A stretch of 64,000 nt of DNA from Neolewinella lacunae (GTDB taxonomy: Bacteria; Bacteroidota; Bacteroidia; Chitinophagales; Saprospiraceae). The stretch lies in NCBI RefSeq assembly GCF_014349155.1, contig NZ_JACSIT010000154.1, positions 1-64,000 of the forward strand, in the 5' to 3' direction. Shown here in pieces: positions 40,944 to 50,986 of the stretch. A model generated the notes under the pieces. The model ran no database searches. It saw only the letters and a program-made list of their open reading frames with translations, and was not told the origin of the DNA. How positions within the stretch are numbered: position 1 is the first letter of the stretch; each line of letters opens with the position of its first letter. A program made the translations under genes and the position numbers.

Positions 40944-42344
40944 CTAGGCGGGTTGCATGAGTTCCCGCACATCCGTAACCCGCCCAGTAAGCGCAGCAGC
41001 TGCAGCAGTAAGCGGAGACGCCAGGATCGTCCGCGCTCCAGGTCCCTGGCGACCTTCGAAGTTGCGGTTGGAAGTGGAGACGCAGTATTTGCCGGAGGGG
41101 ACCTTGTCTTCGTTCATGCCCAGGCAAGCGGAGCAACCGGCTCCGCGGAATTCAAAACCCGCCGCTTCGAGCACTTGATCGAGCCCTTCGCTGATGGCCT
41201 GCCGGGATACCTGCTGGGAGCCCGGAACTACGATGGCCGTCACCGAATCGGCCACCCGCTTGCCGGCAACCATTGCGGCTACGGCGCGGAGGTCTTCGAT
41301 CCGGCTGTTGGTGCAGGAGCCGATGAAAACGTAGTCGATGGGCAAATTTTCCAGTGGCTGCCCGGTTTCCAGGCCCATGTACTGCATGGCTTTGGCCAGG
41401 CCCGCGTCGCCGTGAATTTCGCTGGTAACGGGAATACGCTCTTTTACGCCCATCCCCATGCCGGGGTTGGTGCCGTAGGTGACCATCGGCGTGATGTCGG
41501 AAGCGGCGAAGTTGATTTCGCGGTCGAACACCGCGTCAGGGTCCGAAGGCAGGGTTTTCCAGTAGGCCACCGCGTCTTCCCAGTCTTGGCCCTGGGGACT
41601 GAACTGCCGCCCAAGGAGGTAATCGAAAGTCGTCTGGTCGGGCGCAATCAAGCCCCCGCGGGCCCCCATCTCGATGCTCATGTTGCACACCGTCATGCGG
41701 CCTTCCATGCTGAGGCTGCGCACGGCCGAGCCGGCGTATTCCACGAAGTAGCCCGTGCCGCCGCCGGTGCCGAGCTGGCTGATGATGTAGAGGATGAGGT
41801 CTTTGGCCGTTACGCCGGGGGCGAGTTCTCCCTCGACGTTGATGCGCATCTTCTGGGGCTTGGTCAGCAGCAGGCACTGCGTAGCCATTACCTGCTCCAC
41901 CTGGCTCGTCCCGATGCCGAAGGCCACCGCCCCGAAGGCGCCGTGGGTGCTCGTGTGGCTGTCTCCACACACCATCGTGATGCCGGGCCGGGTGATGCCG
42001 AGTTCGGGGCCGATGACGTGAACGATGCCCTGGTAAGGGTGGCCGAGGCCGTAGAGTGCTACCCCGAATTCGTTGCAGTTGTCCGTCAGCATTTTCACCT
42101 GCTTCCGGCTCAGGGGTTCGGTAATGGGTTTGTCCTGGTCTTTGGTTGGTACGTTGTGGTCGGCCGTCGCCACAATGCGGTCGGGGCGGAAAAGTGGCAG
42201 TTCGCGGGCGCGCAGGCCGTCAAAAGCCTGGGGGCTGGTCACTTCGTGAATCAGGTGACGATCGATGTACAATACCTGGTTGCCACCCGCCACTTCCGTG
42301 ACTACGTGCGCGTCCCAAACCTTGTCAAATAATGTTTTTCCCAT
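40944..42344 (-). CDS. leuC: 3-isopropylmalate dehydratase large subunit
   Basis: A 466-residue aconitase-family subunit carrying the 4Fe-4S cluster. The ligand regions are [27 protein letters not shown] and GCSACLGMN. The length equals that of typical LeuC. The start [15 protein letters not shown] at 42344 is the family beginning; a -7 box lies 27 nt upstream, so leuC has its own promoter, separate from leuA. Confidence 0.96.
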   Translation of the reverse strand: MGKTLFDKVWDAHVVTEVAGGNQVLYIDRHLIHEVTSPQAFDGLRARELPLFRPDRIVATADHNVPTKDQDKPITEPLSRKQVKMLTDNCNEFGVALYGLGHPYQGIVHVIGPELGITRPGITMVCGDSHTSTHGAFGAVAFGIGTSQVEQVMATQCLLLTKPQKMRINVEGELAPGVTAKDLILYIISQLGTGGGTGYFVEYAGSAVRSLSMEGRMTVCNMSIEMGARGGLIAPDQTTFDYLLGRQFSPQGQDWEDAVAYWKTLPSDPDAVFDREINFAASDITPMVTYGTNPGMGMGVKERIPVTSEIHGDAGLAKAMQYMGLETGQPLENLPIDYVFIGSCTNSRIEDLRAVAAMVAGKRVADSVTAIVVPGSQQVSRQAISEGLDQVLEAAGFEFRGAGCSACLGMNEDKVPSGKYCVSTSNRNFEGRQGPGARTILASPLTAAAAALTGRVTDVRELMQPA

Positions 42345-42371
42345 GTTGCTCGGGGCTAATTCTTGTTCTGG

Positions 42372-42379
42372 CAAAGATA
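42372..42379 (-). promoter_or_regulatory. -7 box upstream of leuC
   Basis: TATCTTTG on the minus strand, exact TAnnTTTG consensus. Confidence 0.65.
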
Positions 42380-42443
42380 ATGCGCCCGGGCTTGGCGGCC
42401 AGACCGCATATCCGGGGATTTACGGTGGCGGGAGGGTTTTAGG

Positions 42444-42485
42444 GGGCGCGGCCGCAGGTGCCGGGGAAAGGATTGTGGAGCGGGG
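42444..42485 (-). repeat. Dispersed 42-bp repeat copy
   Basis: Core GGGCGCGGCCGCAGGTGC at 42444-42461, 16-nt spacer, arm GAGCGGGG at 42478-42485. It lies between the ATPase stop and the leuC promoter. Confidence 0.9.
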
Positions 42486-42501
42486 GAGGTCTGGCCTCCC
42501 A

Positions 42502-43752
42502 TCAGTACAAAAACCCAAATAGCCAAAGCGGTATCCGGAATTTGTCATCCGTCACGTCAGTATCCACCACTGCAAAGGCATTGTCTTGCTGCCCAATTTG
42601 CTGCCGTGTTTTTCCCGCCCCGCCCACCTCAAAGAGGTAAGACTGGTCTCGGTACTGCAACAAGAAGTCTCCGGCGGGGGGCAACCTGAGCTCCGTACGT
42701 ACTACGTGCGTATCATAAGTCAGGTAGTTGAGCTGATTGATGAAGAAGGTTTCCCGGATGGTCCCCAAGTTGGCTTCGTTGGGAGCCAGCGCGTACAACA
42801 AATTAGGATTGTTGAGATATATTTTATCTGGTTTTGCCAGTGCACTTATCCCCTTGGCCGCGGAGCGGAGGTTGATCAACAGATTGGCATCTTCCAATAG
42901 GTCGAGGTAACGCACGACCGTCTCCCTGCTCATGGAAAGTCGCTCCGCCAATTTTGTAATGTTTGGCTTAAAGGGCACGGAGGAAGCGACGGCATACAGT
43001 AAGCGGCCTAGTTTGGCATAATCAGCCTCACCGGAGGGAATTACCGCTGGGATATCGCTCTCCAGCACCAGTTGGACCGATCCATTCAGCCGCGATAGAT
43101 ACCCACTGGTACCTTCCAAACTATAGGGATAGTAGCCAGATTGGGTGTAAGCCGCAAAGTGCGCCAGTGGCTTGATGTCCCAACGCTCCGTAAGCTCCCG
43201 TACGATTTCCGTTGAGTGTTCCAGCACGTCCAACACGTCATAGACTGGTAGTCCAGCCAAGCCCAACTTCAAACTCAGGTACTCCCGAAAGGACAGCCCC
43301 GGCACGCGGTGCTGGAGGACCCGGCGGCTCAAATCAGCCTTCTGCTGCAAAATATGGATGGCCGACGAGCCCGTGAACGACACCGTTAAATCCTGCCGGT
43401 AAAGATCATATACCTGCTTCAACTCCTGCGCCCAATCCGCACCGTAGCCATAGCGGTGAACTTCGTCAATCAGCAGATACCTACCGCCGAGCGCACGGAA
43501 TTCCTGCGCAAAGTCCAGAAGGCGCGTCGCTTGAAAGTAAACGTCCCCCAAATCCACGTACATGGCCTGCTCTGGCCCCATTCCGAGCGACTTCAATCGC
43601 TGCAACAGCAGGGTTGTTTTGCCTACCCCCCGGGTTCCCAGTAGAGCAGACAGTGGGTAATCCCAATCTATTCCATCATAGAGCGGCCGAACGAAGGTGG
43701 TAGGTACCGACGCAAGTGCATCCTGGCTAATCCGTTGAAGACGAGTAATCAT
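42502..43752 (-). CDS. AAA ATPase with C-terminal DUF4143 domain
   Basis: A 416-residue protein of the AAA_14/DUF4143 family. Walker A is GTRGVGKTT at 39-47, Walker B RYLLIDEVHRY at 91-101, followed by a sensor-like TGSSAIHIL. A winged-helix-like segment (KLAERLSMSRETVVRYLDLLEDANLL) is followed by the nuclease-fold-like C-terminus (FLLQYRDQSYLFEVGGAGK). The biological role is unknown. It interrupts the leu cluster between leuA and leuC. Three 32-bp repeats lie directly before its ATG. Confidence 0.85.
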   Translation of the reverse strand: MITRLQRISQDALASVPTTFVRPLYDGIDWDYPLSALLGTRGVGKTTLLLQRLKSLGMGPEQAMYVDLGDVYFQATRLLDFAQEFRALGGRYLLIDEVHRYGYGADWAQELKQVYDLYRQDLTVSFTGSSAIHILQQKADLSRRVLQHRVPGLSFREYLSLKLGLAGLPVYDVLDVLEHSTEIVRELTERWDIKPLAHFAAYTQSGYYPYSLEGTSGYLSRLNGSVQLVLESDIPAVIPSGEADYAKLGRLLYAVASSVPFKPNITKLAERLSMSRETVVRYLDLLEDANLLINLRSAAKGISALAKPDKIYLNNPNLLYALAPNEANLGTIRETFFINQLNYLTYDTHVVRTELRLPPAGDFLLQYRDQSYLFEVGGAGKTRQQIGQQDNAFAVVDTDVTDDKFRIPLWLFGFLY

Positions 43753-43753
43753 A

Positions 43754-43841
43754 TTTTTGCAGTCAGTCAGCTGCAAAAATAAGATATTTTGACGTCAGCC
43801 AACTGCAAATTCAGCGAATTTTGACGTCAGCCAACTGCAAA
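43754..43841 (-). repeat. Three 32-bp iterons upstream of the ATPase gene
   Basis: Units begin at 43754, 43786 and 43818, exactly 32 bp apart. The 24-bp conserved part is identical in two units and 19 of 24 in the third, with 8-nt variable spacers. Two units contain the palindrome TGACGTCA followed by GCCAACTGCAAA. The first unit ends 1 nt from the ATPase start codon and the last lies 15 nt from the leuA stop. Confidence 0.88.
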
Positions 43842-43855
43842 ACCCTGATTTGACC

Positions 43856-45010
43856 CTAGTGGGCCATCTCGCTCACCAGTTCTTTCAGGTCTTTGTCCTC
43901 TACCTCCTTTTTGCGGTCGGCCACTTCAAGGAAGTCTTTGTAGAGCTCATCGAGTTGCACCTTGGTGATGTCGTAACCCAGGTTTTTGAAGCGGTAGGCC
44001 AGGGCTGCACGGCCACTGCGGGCGGTAAGGACGATTTTTGAAGCGTCCACGCCGACTTCGGAAGGGTCGATGATTTCGTAGGTATCGCGCCGCTTGATAA
44101 CGCCGTCCTGGTGGATGCCCGAGGAGTGGGCAAAGGCATTGTCGCCCACGATGGCTTTGTTGGGTTGGACGACCATGCCCATGCTTTCGCTCACCAGGTG
44201 GCTGGTTTCGAGGAGAAGTTTGGCGTTGACGTTGGTGTGGAGGCCGAGGTGGGGGTGCTGGCGCATGATCATCACGACTTCCTCCAGGGCGGTGTTGCCC
44301 GCCCGCTCGCCAATGCCGTTGATGGTACACTCGATCTGCCGCGCGCCGTTACGGGCCCCGGCGATGGAGTTGGCCGTGGCCAGTCCCAGATCGTTGTGGC
44401 AGTGGGTGCTCAGGATGCAGCGTTCGATGCCGATGACGTTATCGCGCAGGTAAGCAATTTTTGCCCCGTATTCATCGGGCAGGCAGTAGCCGGTAGTATC
44501 GGGGATGTTGAGCACGGTGGCTCCGGCGTTGACTACGGCCTGGATGACGCGGGCGAGGAACTCGTTGTCCGTCCGGCCCGCATCTTCGGCGTAGAACTCA
44601 ACGTCTTCGACGAAGCTTTTGGCGTACTTCACGGCGGCTACGGCCCGCTCGATAATCTGATCGGGCGTGGTACGGAGTTTATATTGGATGTGGCTGTCGC
44701 TCGTCCCGATGCCGGTATGAATACGGGGGCGCTTGGCCGTGGAGAGGGCCTGGGCGGCCACCTCAATGTCTTTCATCACCGCACGACTGAGGGCGCAGAC
44801 GATGGGTTCGGTAACGGCGCGGCCGATTTCCTGGACGGACTTGAAGTCGCCGGGGCTGGAAATGGGAAAACCCGCCTCGATGATGTCTACCCCCAGCAAC
44901 TCAAGCTTGCGGGCAATGACGAGTTTTTGCTCGGTATCGAGCTTACAGCCAGGAACTTGCTCGCCATCGCGCAGCGTAGTATCGAAGATTTGAATTCGGT
45001 TAGTGCTCAT
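43856..45010 (-). CDS. leuA: 2-isopropylmalate synthase, short form
   Basis: A 384-residue enzyme condensing acetyl-CoA with 2-oxoisovalerate. The catalytic barrel is complete: [28 protein letters not shown] (metal-binding HxH), and [12 protein letters not shown]. The protein ends shortly after the barrel accessory helices ([33 protein letters not shown]) and lacks the C-terminal leucine-binding regulatory domain of the long form, so leucine feedback on this enzyme is not expected. No clear promoter box was found upstream. Confidence 0.93.
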   Translation of the reverse strand: MSTNRIQIFDTTLRDGEQVPGCKLDTEQKLVIARKLELLGVDIIEAGFPISSPGDFKSVQEIGRAVTEPIVCALSRAVMKDIEVAAQALSTAKRPRIHTGIGTSDSHIQYKLRTTPDQIIERAVAAVKYAKSFVEDVEFYAEDAGRTDNEFLARVIQAVVNAGATVLNIPDTTGYCLPDEYGAKIAYLRDNVIGIERCILSTHCHNDLGLATANSIAGARNGARQIECTINGIGERAGNTALEEVVMIMRQHPHLGLHTNVNAKLLLETSHLVSESMGMVVQPNKAIVGDNAFAHSSGIHQDGVIKRRDTYEIIDPSEVGVDASKIVLTARSGRAALAYRFKNLGYDITKVQLDELYKDFLEVADRKKEVEDKDLKELVSEMAH

Positions 45011-45041
45011 ATCTGGTTGGGCCCGTAACGATGGGCGTGTA

Positions 45042-45049
45042 TATCTTTG
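45042..45049 (+). promoter_or_regulatory. Possible -7 box upstream of the helical-repeat gene
   Basis: TATCTTTG on the plus strand, about 210 nt before the ATG at 45259; it would give a long leader. Confidence 0.35.
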
Positions 45050-45258
45050 TAGCCGCAGGTGGCAGAACTTTCGTCCGGTCCCCCACTAAAAGGGGCCCAA
45101 AATTGCGGCAAATTTGGTCAGGGACCTAAAATTAAGGCATCTGCCGCCAATCCCGGCACCCAAATTGCAACTTAAAAGAGTGGGTTTGCTATAACAACTC
45201 CGCCCCAAAATAGTTGGAAATTCCTGTCTACCAGCCAATTACCCCAAGACTTTATACA

Positions 45259-46824
45259 ATGCCAAAGCAAAAGACCGATGATCTCCTAAAGTTGGTGGCT
45301 TCGCTCAATCGGGCGGAGAAACGACACTTTCGCCTCTTCGTCAAGCGCAACCAGCACGCGGATGCCGACATTTTGTTCTTGCAGCTGTTCGACATTCTGG
45401 AGCGCACGGGGGAGTACGACGAGGAGTACCTGCTCAAGCGCATCGAAGGCATCAAAAAGAGCCAGCTCTCCAACCTCAAGGCCCATCTCTACAAGCAATT
45501 GCTCACCAGCCTCCGCCTGCTCAATCGCAACAAGGACGAAGAGATTACCCTGCGGGAGAACCTGGACTACGCACGCATCCTCTACAACAAGGGGCTTTAC
45601 CGTCAGGCTTTAGACATTCTGGACAAAACGAAGAAGCGCGCGCTGGAGATTGAAGTCAACAACATCGCCCTGGAGGTCGCCCAGTTTGAAAAACTGATCG
45701 AGGGGCAGTACATCACCAACAGCCTGGCCAACCGGGCCGAAGAACTCAGCCTGGAGTGCATCGCCCTGGCCAACAAGCTCTCGGCCACCGACGCCTACTC
45801 CAACCTCGCCCTGCGCCTCTACGGCCTCTACCTCAAGACGGGGCTGGTGAGCAACGAACAGGAGTTCTTCATGGTCAAGACCTTTTTTCGCAGCCAATTG
45901 CCGGCGGTGACCTACGAAGACCTCGACTTCTGGGGCAAAATCTACTACTGCCAGTCGTACACCTGGATGCACCTAATGTGCCATGAATACCCCCTCTGCT
46001 ACCGCTACACGCAGCGCTGGGTGGAGCTGTTCCGCGACAACGAGCAGATGATCCAGGTCAACCCGCCGCTGTACCTGAAGGGCATCCATAACAACCTGGC
46101 CACGCTCTTCAATATGTGGCAGTACAACAAATTTACCGAGCAACTCCACCAGCTCGATCTGTTCCCCCACCAGTTTGACCTGACCAACAACACCAACGTC
46201 GAAGGGCTCTATTACCTCTACCAGTTCGACCACCAGATCCGGAAACACTACATGGAAGGGACTTTCAAGGAAGGACTCGGCCTGGTGCCCCAGATCATGG
46301 AAGTGATTGCCGCCGATAATTACAACTGGGACGATCACCGCATCATGATCTTCCACTACCGCATCGCCTGCCTTTACTTTGGCAGTGGAGATAACGATAC
46401 GGCCATTGATCACCTCAACGAGATCATCAACCAGCGGACGCCCAACTACCGCTCCGACATCCAGGCCTACGCCCGCATCCTGAGCTTGATTTGCCACTTC
46501 GAGATGGGCAACGTCCAGCTGGTCGAATACCAGGTAAAGTCCGTTTACCGCTACCTGGCCAAGGTGGAGCACCTGCAGGAAACCCAGCAACTCATCTTCC
46601 GCTTCCTGCGCCGCATCCCCCGCATCCGGGAGGATCAACTGAAGGAAGAGTTCCGCAAACTGAAAGTCAAGCTCGACGCCGTAGCCGCCAAACCCTTCGA
46701 GAGCCGTCCCTTCACCTGGCTGGACATCCCGAGCTGGCTGGAGTCGAAAATCGAAGGTGTAACGGTGCAGGAGGTCATCCGCCGCAAATTCGAAGAACGC
46801 AAGCTGGAAGAAGCCGCAGGGTAG
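45259..46824 (+). CDS. Conserved hypothetical, TPR-like helical repeat protein
   Basis: A 521-residue soluble, almost wholly alpha-helical protein with tetratricopeptide-like stretches (ENLDYARILYNKGLYRQALDILDK, IACLYFGSGDNDTAIDHLNEI). No signal peptide or enzyme motif. Similar long helical proteins of unknown role occur widely in Bacteroidota. The ATG at 45259 (MPKQKTDDLLKLVASLNRAEKRHF) is preferred to 45214 because the preceding 15 residues look non-coding. Confidence 0.7.
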   Translation: MPKQKTDDLLKLVASLNRAEKRHFRLFVKRNQHADADILFLQLFDILERTGEYDEEYLLKRIEGIKKSQLSNLKAHLYKQLLTSLRLLNRNKDEEITLRENLDYARILYNKGLYRQALDILDKTKKRALEIEVNNIALEVAQFEKLIEGQYITNSLANRAEELSLECIALANKLSATDAYSNLALRLYGLYLKTGLVSNEQEFFMVKTFFRSQLPAVTYEDLDFWGKIYYCQSYTWMHLMCHEYPLCYRYTQRWVELFRDNEQMIQVNPPLYLKGIHNNLATLFNMWQYNKFTEQLHQLDLFPHQFDLTNNTNVEGLYYLYQFDHQIRKHYMEGTFKEGLGLVPQIMEVIAADNYNWDDHRIMIFHYRIACLYFGSGDNDTAIDHLNEIINQRTPNYRSDIQAYARILSLICHFEMGNVQLVEYQVKSVYRYLAKVEHLQETQQLIFRFLRRIPRIREDQLKEEFRKLKVKLDAVAAKPFESRPFTWLDIPSWLESKIEGVTVQEVIRRKFEERKLEEAAG

Positions 46825-46859
46825 TACCGCCGGAGGGAACCCTCCCCCTCCGGCAGTAC
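46824..46859. terminator. Hairpin between convergent genes
   Basis: GTACCGCCGGAGGG pairs with CCCTCCGGCAGTAC (one mismatch), 8-nt loop. No T-run on the plus strand, so terminator strength is uncertain. Confidence 0.55.
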
Positions 46860-46867
46860 CGACCGGT

Positions 46868-49800
46868 TTAGCGCTTAACGATCCGGAGCACCCGGCGGTA
46901 ATTTTCCGCCCCGCTGATCTCCAAATGGTACAGGGCCGGCGGAAGACCCTCCAGGCTGATCGTCGGCTGTCGTTCCACCATGCGGCCCCGGCGGACTTCC
47001 TGCCCCAGGGCATTCATTACGCGGAAGTCCAACTCCTGAGGGACGCCCTCCCCTACGCTCAGCGTCAGCAGTCCAGTAGTTGGGTTGGGAAAGGCCGCGA
47101 TCTCTGCTCCGCTGCGCAGGAAACTCACCGCCCGCAGGGAAGAATAAGCAATTCGCCCATCCACGTCTTCCTGCCGAAGGCGGTATAAGTAGGTATTGCC
47201 TTCTGCCACTCCGGGGTCATTGTAGGCGTAGGCCGCTGTGCCATCTGGTCCACTGCGCGGTAAGTAAGCCAGGGCGGACCAATCGCTGAGGCCCTCCAAA
47301 GATCGCTCAACGGTAAATCCAGCGTGGTCGGCATCCTGCTCCACGGCCCATTCCAACTGTGCCGATTTGCCGAGCGGCCGGGCCGTGAAGGTGAGCCAGG
47401 ATACCGGCAATACCGTCGTGCGGGCAACGAAGCTGCGTTCGCAGCTGCGCACCGTGCCTCCACTGGCCAACTGAGCCTCCACTACGTAGGTGAACACCTG
47501 GCCATCGGTGGCGCAGTAACCGCGGTTATTCGTGACGTTGGGCGTAATCGCCGCAGGCATGAAGTTGAATCCATTGGTGCTTACCAGCAGGTTATAAGCT
47601 ACCACCCCGCCACCGGAATAGGGCAGGATATTGAAGCCGAGGAAAACAGCCCCTTGAGAGCACTGCACGTTAGGCTCAATTTCGATTTCTTCGGGGTCTT
47701 GGGCGGGGGAGATGAAAGTGATGGCGTCTTCCAGGATGCGCAGGGTAAGGTCAATATCTTCCGTCGCACCGCTGCCGTCGGTCGCCCGCACCGTGATGGT
47801 ATAATCACCGGGAGAGAGGCTGGCCTCCCCCGTCAGATTGACCGTTGCGGATTGTCCGTTATTCAGCGTGGTGGGGTTCAGACTAACGTTCAGTCCCGGG
47901 GGAGCCGATTGAACGGCGAGGGATGCGGGGCCCACCAGGTCACCCGTGAAGAAGTTCACCTGCATGGTCGTCTTCGCCGTTTGCCCTTCACAAATCTCCA
48001 GGGGAGAACCGTTGGCCGAAAGCGAATTGCCCGCCGGCGGGGCCGTGCCGTAGGTGACCATAAAGGTGGCCGACTGGGCTTGCGCGACGGGGCTGCAAGT
48101 CTCATCTTCCGCAATCACGAACCAGGGGAATGGTCCGCTCCCGTTGGTGATGAATTCAGTAATGTCTCCGTTCAAACTGGTATTGGGGGTGGTGAACACC
48201 ACGTTGGCCGAACAAGCGGCGTTGCGGCACAAGACCACCCGGTAGCGCGTAGCGTTGGGCACGAAAGTCCAGGCAAAGTTCGTCGCAGTAGCGTCCGTAA
48301 AACCGTTGTTGGCCGGAGAGAGCAACACGGGAGCCTCCAGTGGCGGTTTGACGGTGAGGGTGAAGTCTTCCGATTTGGTGGTTACCCCCCCGTCATCGGT
48401 GGTGATGACCTGAAAGACGTAAGTGCCTGGCGCAACGGACCCCAAATTGCCGAGGGTGAAATTTACCGTGCGGGTGACGTTGGCGGTCAGAACCTGTGAG
48501 GAGGGAGAGAAGGTGGCACTGGCCATGCCCGGTAAGCCGCTGGCCGAGTAGGTGATCGTACCCGTGTATCCCTGGAGACTTTCCAAAGCAAACTGGTAGC
48601 CCCCGATTGATGTCACCCCATTACAGGCCAAAGCCGTACTGCTGACGGGCCGAAAATCGTAGTCTTCCTGCTCAATGCGAAAATTGGCGTTGCTGATGTC
48701 GAAGAAGATGTTGCCATTACACCGCACCATAATGCGGGCGCTGGTAGTGGTAACGGAGGGAGCGGCCACGGTTGCACTTCCATTATTGGGCACCGTGGCC
48801 AAAAGCTGATCGAAGGTATTGCCACCGTCGGTCGATAGGACAATGTCCACCATTCCGCAACTGATGGGGGCGGTACTGGTTCCCGCCACGTTCCAGGTGA
48901 CGGAAACGTTGTTGCCCGCTTGCCACGATTCTCCGCCGTTGGGTGCCGTTACGGCGTACTGGCTGCCGGTGTTGACGACGTTGATGTCCGTTTCCCGCTG
49001 GACCGGACAGCCATAGCCCGCCGCCCCGAAGTCGCGCAAGGTTACGATGAAGGTCATTCCCCGCGTCACCCGGGGCAACACTTCCCAGGGGCTCACCGTG
49101 CCCGCTGCCAGGTCGGCAAGATCGGGGAAATAGCGCGTGGGCTCCGGAGAAGGGGGCCTGGAGCGGAACAGCGGTCCGGTAGTGGCGGTGCCCGTCGGGA
49201 ACCCCGTCCGCGCGGGGCCTAGATCAAATTGTTCCCAGCAGTAGGACAGGTCATCTCCGTCGGGGTCCGAACCGGCGGCCGTAAGGAAGAAGGGCGTATT
49301 GGCGGGAATGGTGAAGGAACCCAGCGGCGCCAGGGCCGGGGCCGTATTGGTGGTGATGGAGGATACGGCACAGCCCGCCCCGGCGCCCAGCTCCATGTAA
49401 TTGGCAATTTCTATGATGCTCGCCGCGTGGTAATATGCATCGCTGCTCACCTGAATGTTGTCCGCAGCGCTACAGATTCCGGCGTAGGCCATAATGGTTG
49501 TCCCGCTGCCTGGCTCGTAGGCGGTACTGGCGTTGCGGTTGTCGCAGTTCGGTGTACCCCCGGCATTGAAGGTGTGATCGGCCCCAAACTGGTGCCCCAT
49601 TTCGTGGGCGACGAAATCAATGTAGAAAGGATCGCCCGTGGGGTTGGGCAAACCCGTAACGCCCCGGGCCTTACGGGTGGAAGAGCAGGGACTGCCCAAA
49701 GAAGCCACACCGCCACCGTTCGTGCTGAAGACGTGCCCAATGTCGTAATTGGCCGTGCCGATCACCGCATCCACCGTCGCCTGGTTTTCGGCCAGCATGG

Positions 49801-50638
49801 CAAAAGAGTCGTCGTTGGTGTAAGGGTCAGATGCCGGATTATTGTACACCAGTTGCACGCCATTGCCGGGCGTTGGCAGGTTGATGATGGTCAGTTGCAG
49901 CGATAAATCGGCCATGTAGACCTGGTTGACGCGGTTGATGGCATTCATCATCTCGGCAATAGCCAGCGCTTCGGTCCCCCCCACGGCATTGAAGTACTCC
50001 CCCGTACAGGCCAGGGCCAGGCGGTACTCGCGCAGCCTGCAATCGCCTACGGACTTTTCCGGCGTCATTCCGGCCAGTTCTTCGAGGGCGTCTTGGTCGG
50101 GGACGAAGCCGCAGGCCTCCTTCCGGTCTTCGCCCTGGGGATAGTCCCGGGTGAAGTAACTCTGGTAACGGTCGTTTTGCTTCCAGTACAGTGGGTCCAC
50201 GTACCAGCGCCCCTCGGGGCCGCCGCTGACGCTGGCGTGGAAGCCCAGTGAGGTCCAGCTGACCACCACCCGGCGGTGGGGTGCAGCTACGTCCCAGCCA
50301 AAAGCCGTAACGTAGCCCGGGAAAGCAGCCTCCAGCTCAGGCGTTACCATGCGGTAGCGGGTCAGCTGAAAAGTGGCCTTGCTTCCGTCGGGAGCGGGGA
50401 GCACGAGCTTTGGCGCAGGGCCGGGGGCAGCGGCGTCGCGCAGTGGGGCCTTGGCCAGTAGCGTAGCCAGCCCAGTGGGGTCGGCCAAGCGGAAGTAGCC
50501 CGCCGCATTGGGGGTAATCCGTCGCTCCAAACCTAGCGCAGCGGCTTGCTTGGGGACGAAAGGCGTAAAAGGGTCCGACTGGGCCACCAGCCCGGCTCCC
50601 GTAAACAGGAGCAGGAAAGCAAAAAAGAGGGTCCGCAT
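46868..50638 (-). CDS. Secreted reprolysin-like zinc metalloprotease with T9SS sorting domain
   Basis: A 1256-residue secreted protease. Signal peptide MRTLFFAFLLLFTGAGLVAQ; propeptide-like region about 25-200; M12B-like catalytic domain with zinc motif HEMGHQFGADH at residues 345-355. Repeated Ig/fibronectin-like domains follow (about 430-1130, with TAPNGGESWQAGNNVSVTWNV and several cadherin-like segments). The last 75 residues (FPNPTTGLLTLSVGEG to YRRVLRIVKR) are a type A C-terminal domain for type IX secretion. It should be exported through the system to which GldN belongs. The start at 50638 gives the complete signal peptide. Confidence 0.9.
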   Translation of the reverse strand: MRTLFFAFLLLFTGAGLVAQSDPFTPFVPKQAAALGLERRITPNAAGYFRLADPTGLATLLAKAPLRDAAAPGPAPKLVLPAPDGSKATFQLTRYRMVTPELEAAFPGYVTAFGWDVAAPHRRVVVSWTSLGFHASVSGGPEGRWYVDPLYWKQNDRYQSYFTRDYPQGEDRKEACGFVPDQDALEELAGMTPEKSVGDCRLREYRLALACTGEYFNAVGGTEALAIAEMMNAINRVNQVYMADLSLQLTIINLPTPGNGVQLVYNNPASDPYTNDDSFAMLAENQATVDAVIGTANYDIGHVFSTNGGGVASLGSPCSSTRKARGVTGLPNPTGDPFYIDFVAHEMGHQFGADHTFNAGGTPNCDNRNASTAYEPGSGTTIMAYAGICSAADNIQVSSDAYYHAASIIEIANYMELGAGAGCAVSSITTNTAPALAPLGSFTIPANTPFFLTAAGSDPDGDDLSYCWEQFDLGPARTGFPTGTATTGPLFRSRPPSPEPTRYFPDLADLAAGTVSPWEVLPRVTRGMTFIVTLRDFGAAGYGCPVQRETDINVVNTGSQYAVTAPNGGESWQAGNNVSVTWNVAGTSTAPISCGMVDIVLSTDGGNTFDQLLATVPNNGSATVAAPSVTTTSARIMVRCNGNIFFDISNANFRIEQEDYDFRPVSSTALACNGVTSIGGYQFALESLQGYTGTITYSASGLPGMASATFSPSSQVLTANVTRTVNFTLGNLGSVAPGTYVFQVITTDDGGVTTKSEDFTLTVKPPLEAPVLLSPANNGFTDATATNFAWTFVPNATRYRVVLCRNAACSANVVFTTPNTSLNGDITEFITNGSGPFPWFVIAEDETCSPVAQAQSATFMVTYGTAPPAGNSLSANGSPLEICEGQTAKTTMQVNFFTGDLVGPASLAVQSAPPGLNVSLNPTTLNNGQSATVNLTGEASLSPGDYTITVRATDGSGATEDIDLTLRILEDAITFISPAQDPEEIEIEPNVQCSQGAVFLGFNILPYSGGGVVAYNLLVSTNGFNFMPAAITPNVTNNRGYCATDGQVFTYVVEAQLASGGTVRSCERSFVARTTVLPVSWLTFTARPLGKSAQLEWAVEQDADHAGFTVERSLEGLSDWSALAYLPRSGPDGTAAYAYNDPGVAEGNTYLYRLRQEDVDGRIAYSSLRAVSFLRSGAEIAAFPNPTTGLLTLSVGEGVPQELDFRVMNALGQEVRRGRMVERQPTISLEGLPPALYHLEISGAENYRRVLRIVKR

Positions 50639-50940
50639 GGGTCGTAATTTGAAACAGGTTAAGTTGAACAAGACACAAAATGGTTAAGCCCCTGCCCGTG
50701 CTAAGACAGAAGGAAGTAGTTGGCGCATAGCAAACGGCAGTAAGGAATGCGGACAGATTCCTTCCCAAATTGAGTAATTCAACCTTGAAAGCACGTTGGG
50801 GATTCGATCAGAAAATCAAAATCCCAACCCGCTCCTTTTTCACCAGGACAGCTAGCAAGGGTAAAAATACGCACTGCCTGGCCAGATTGAAGCACCGGGA
50901 AGTGATCTTTAAACCAGATTTTTTTCTATTGCTCCCCTTA

Positions 50941-50982
50941 CTTTGCTCTTTTGTCCTGCCCATTGCACCTGCGACCGCGCAA
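50941..50982 (+). repeat. Dispersed 42-bp repeat copy
   Basis: Arm CTTTGCTC at 50941-50948, 16-nt spacer, core GCACCTGCGACCGCGC then AA instead of CC at 50965-50982. It ends 4 bp from the stop of the minus-strand gene at 50987. Confidence 0.85.
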
Positions 50983-50986
50983 AAAA

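Noticed and set aside
43754-43841. CRISPR array
   Set aside because: Only three units, 8-nt spacers, no cas genes; this is an iteron-like array.
45050-45066. GCCGCAGGTGGC as a repeat copy upstream of leuA
   Set aside because: Too few matching bases and no arm.
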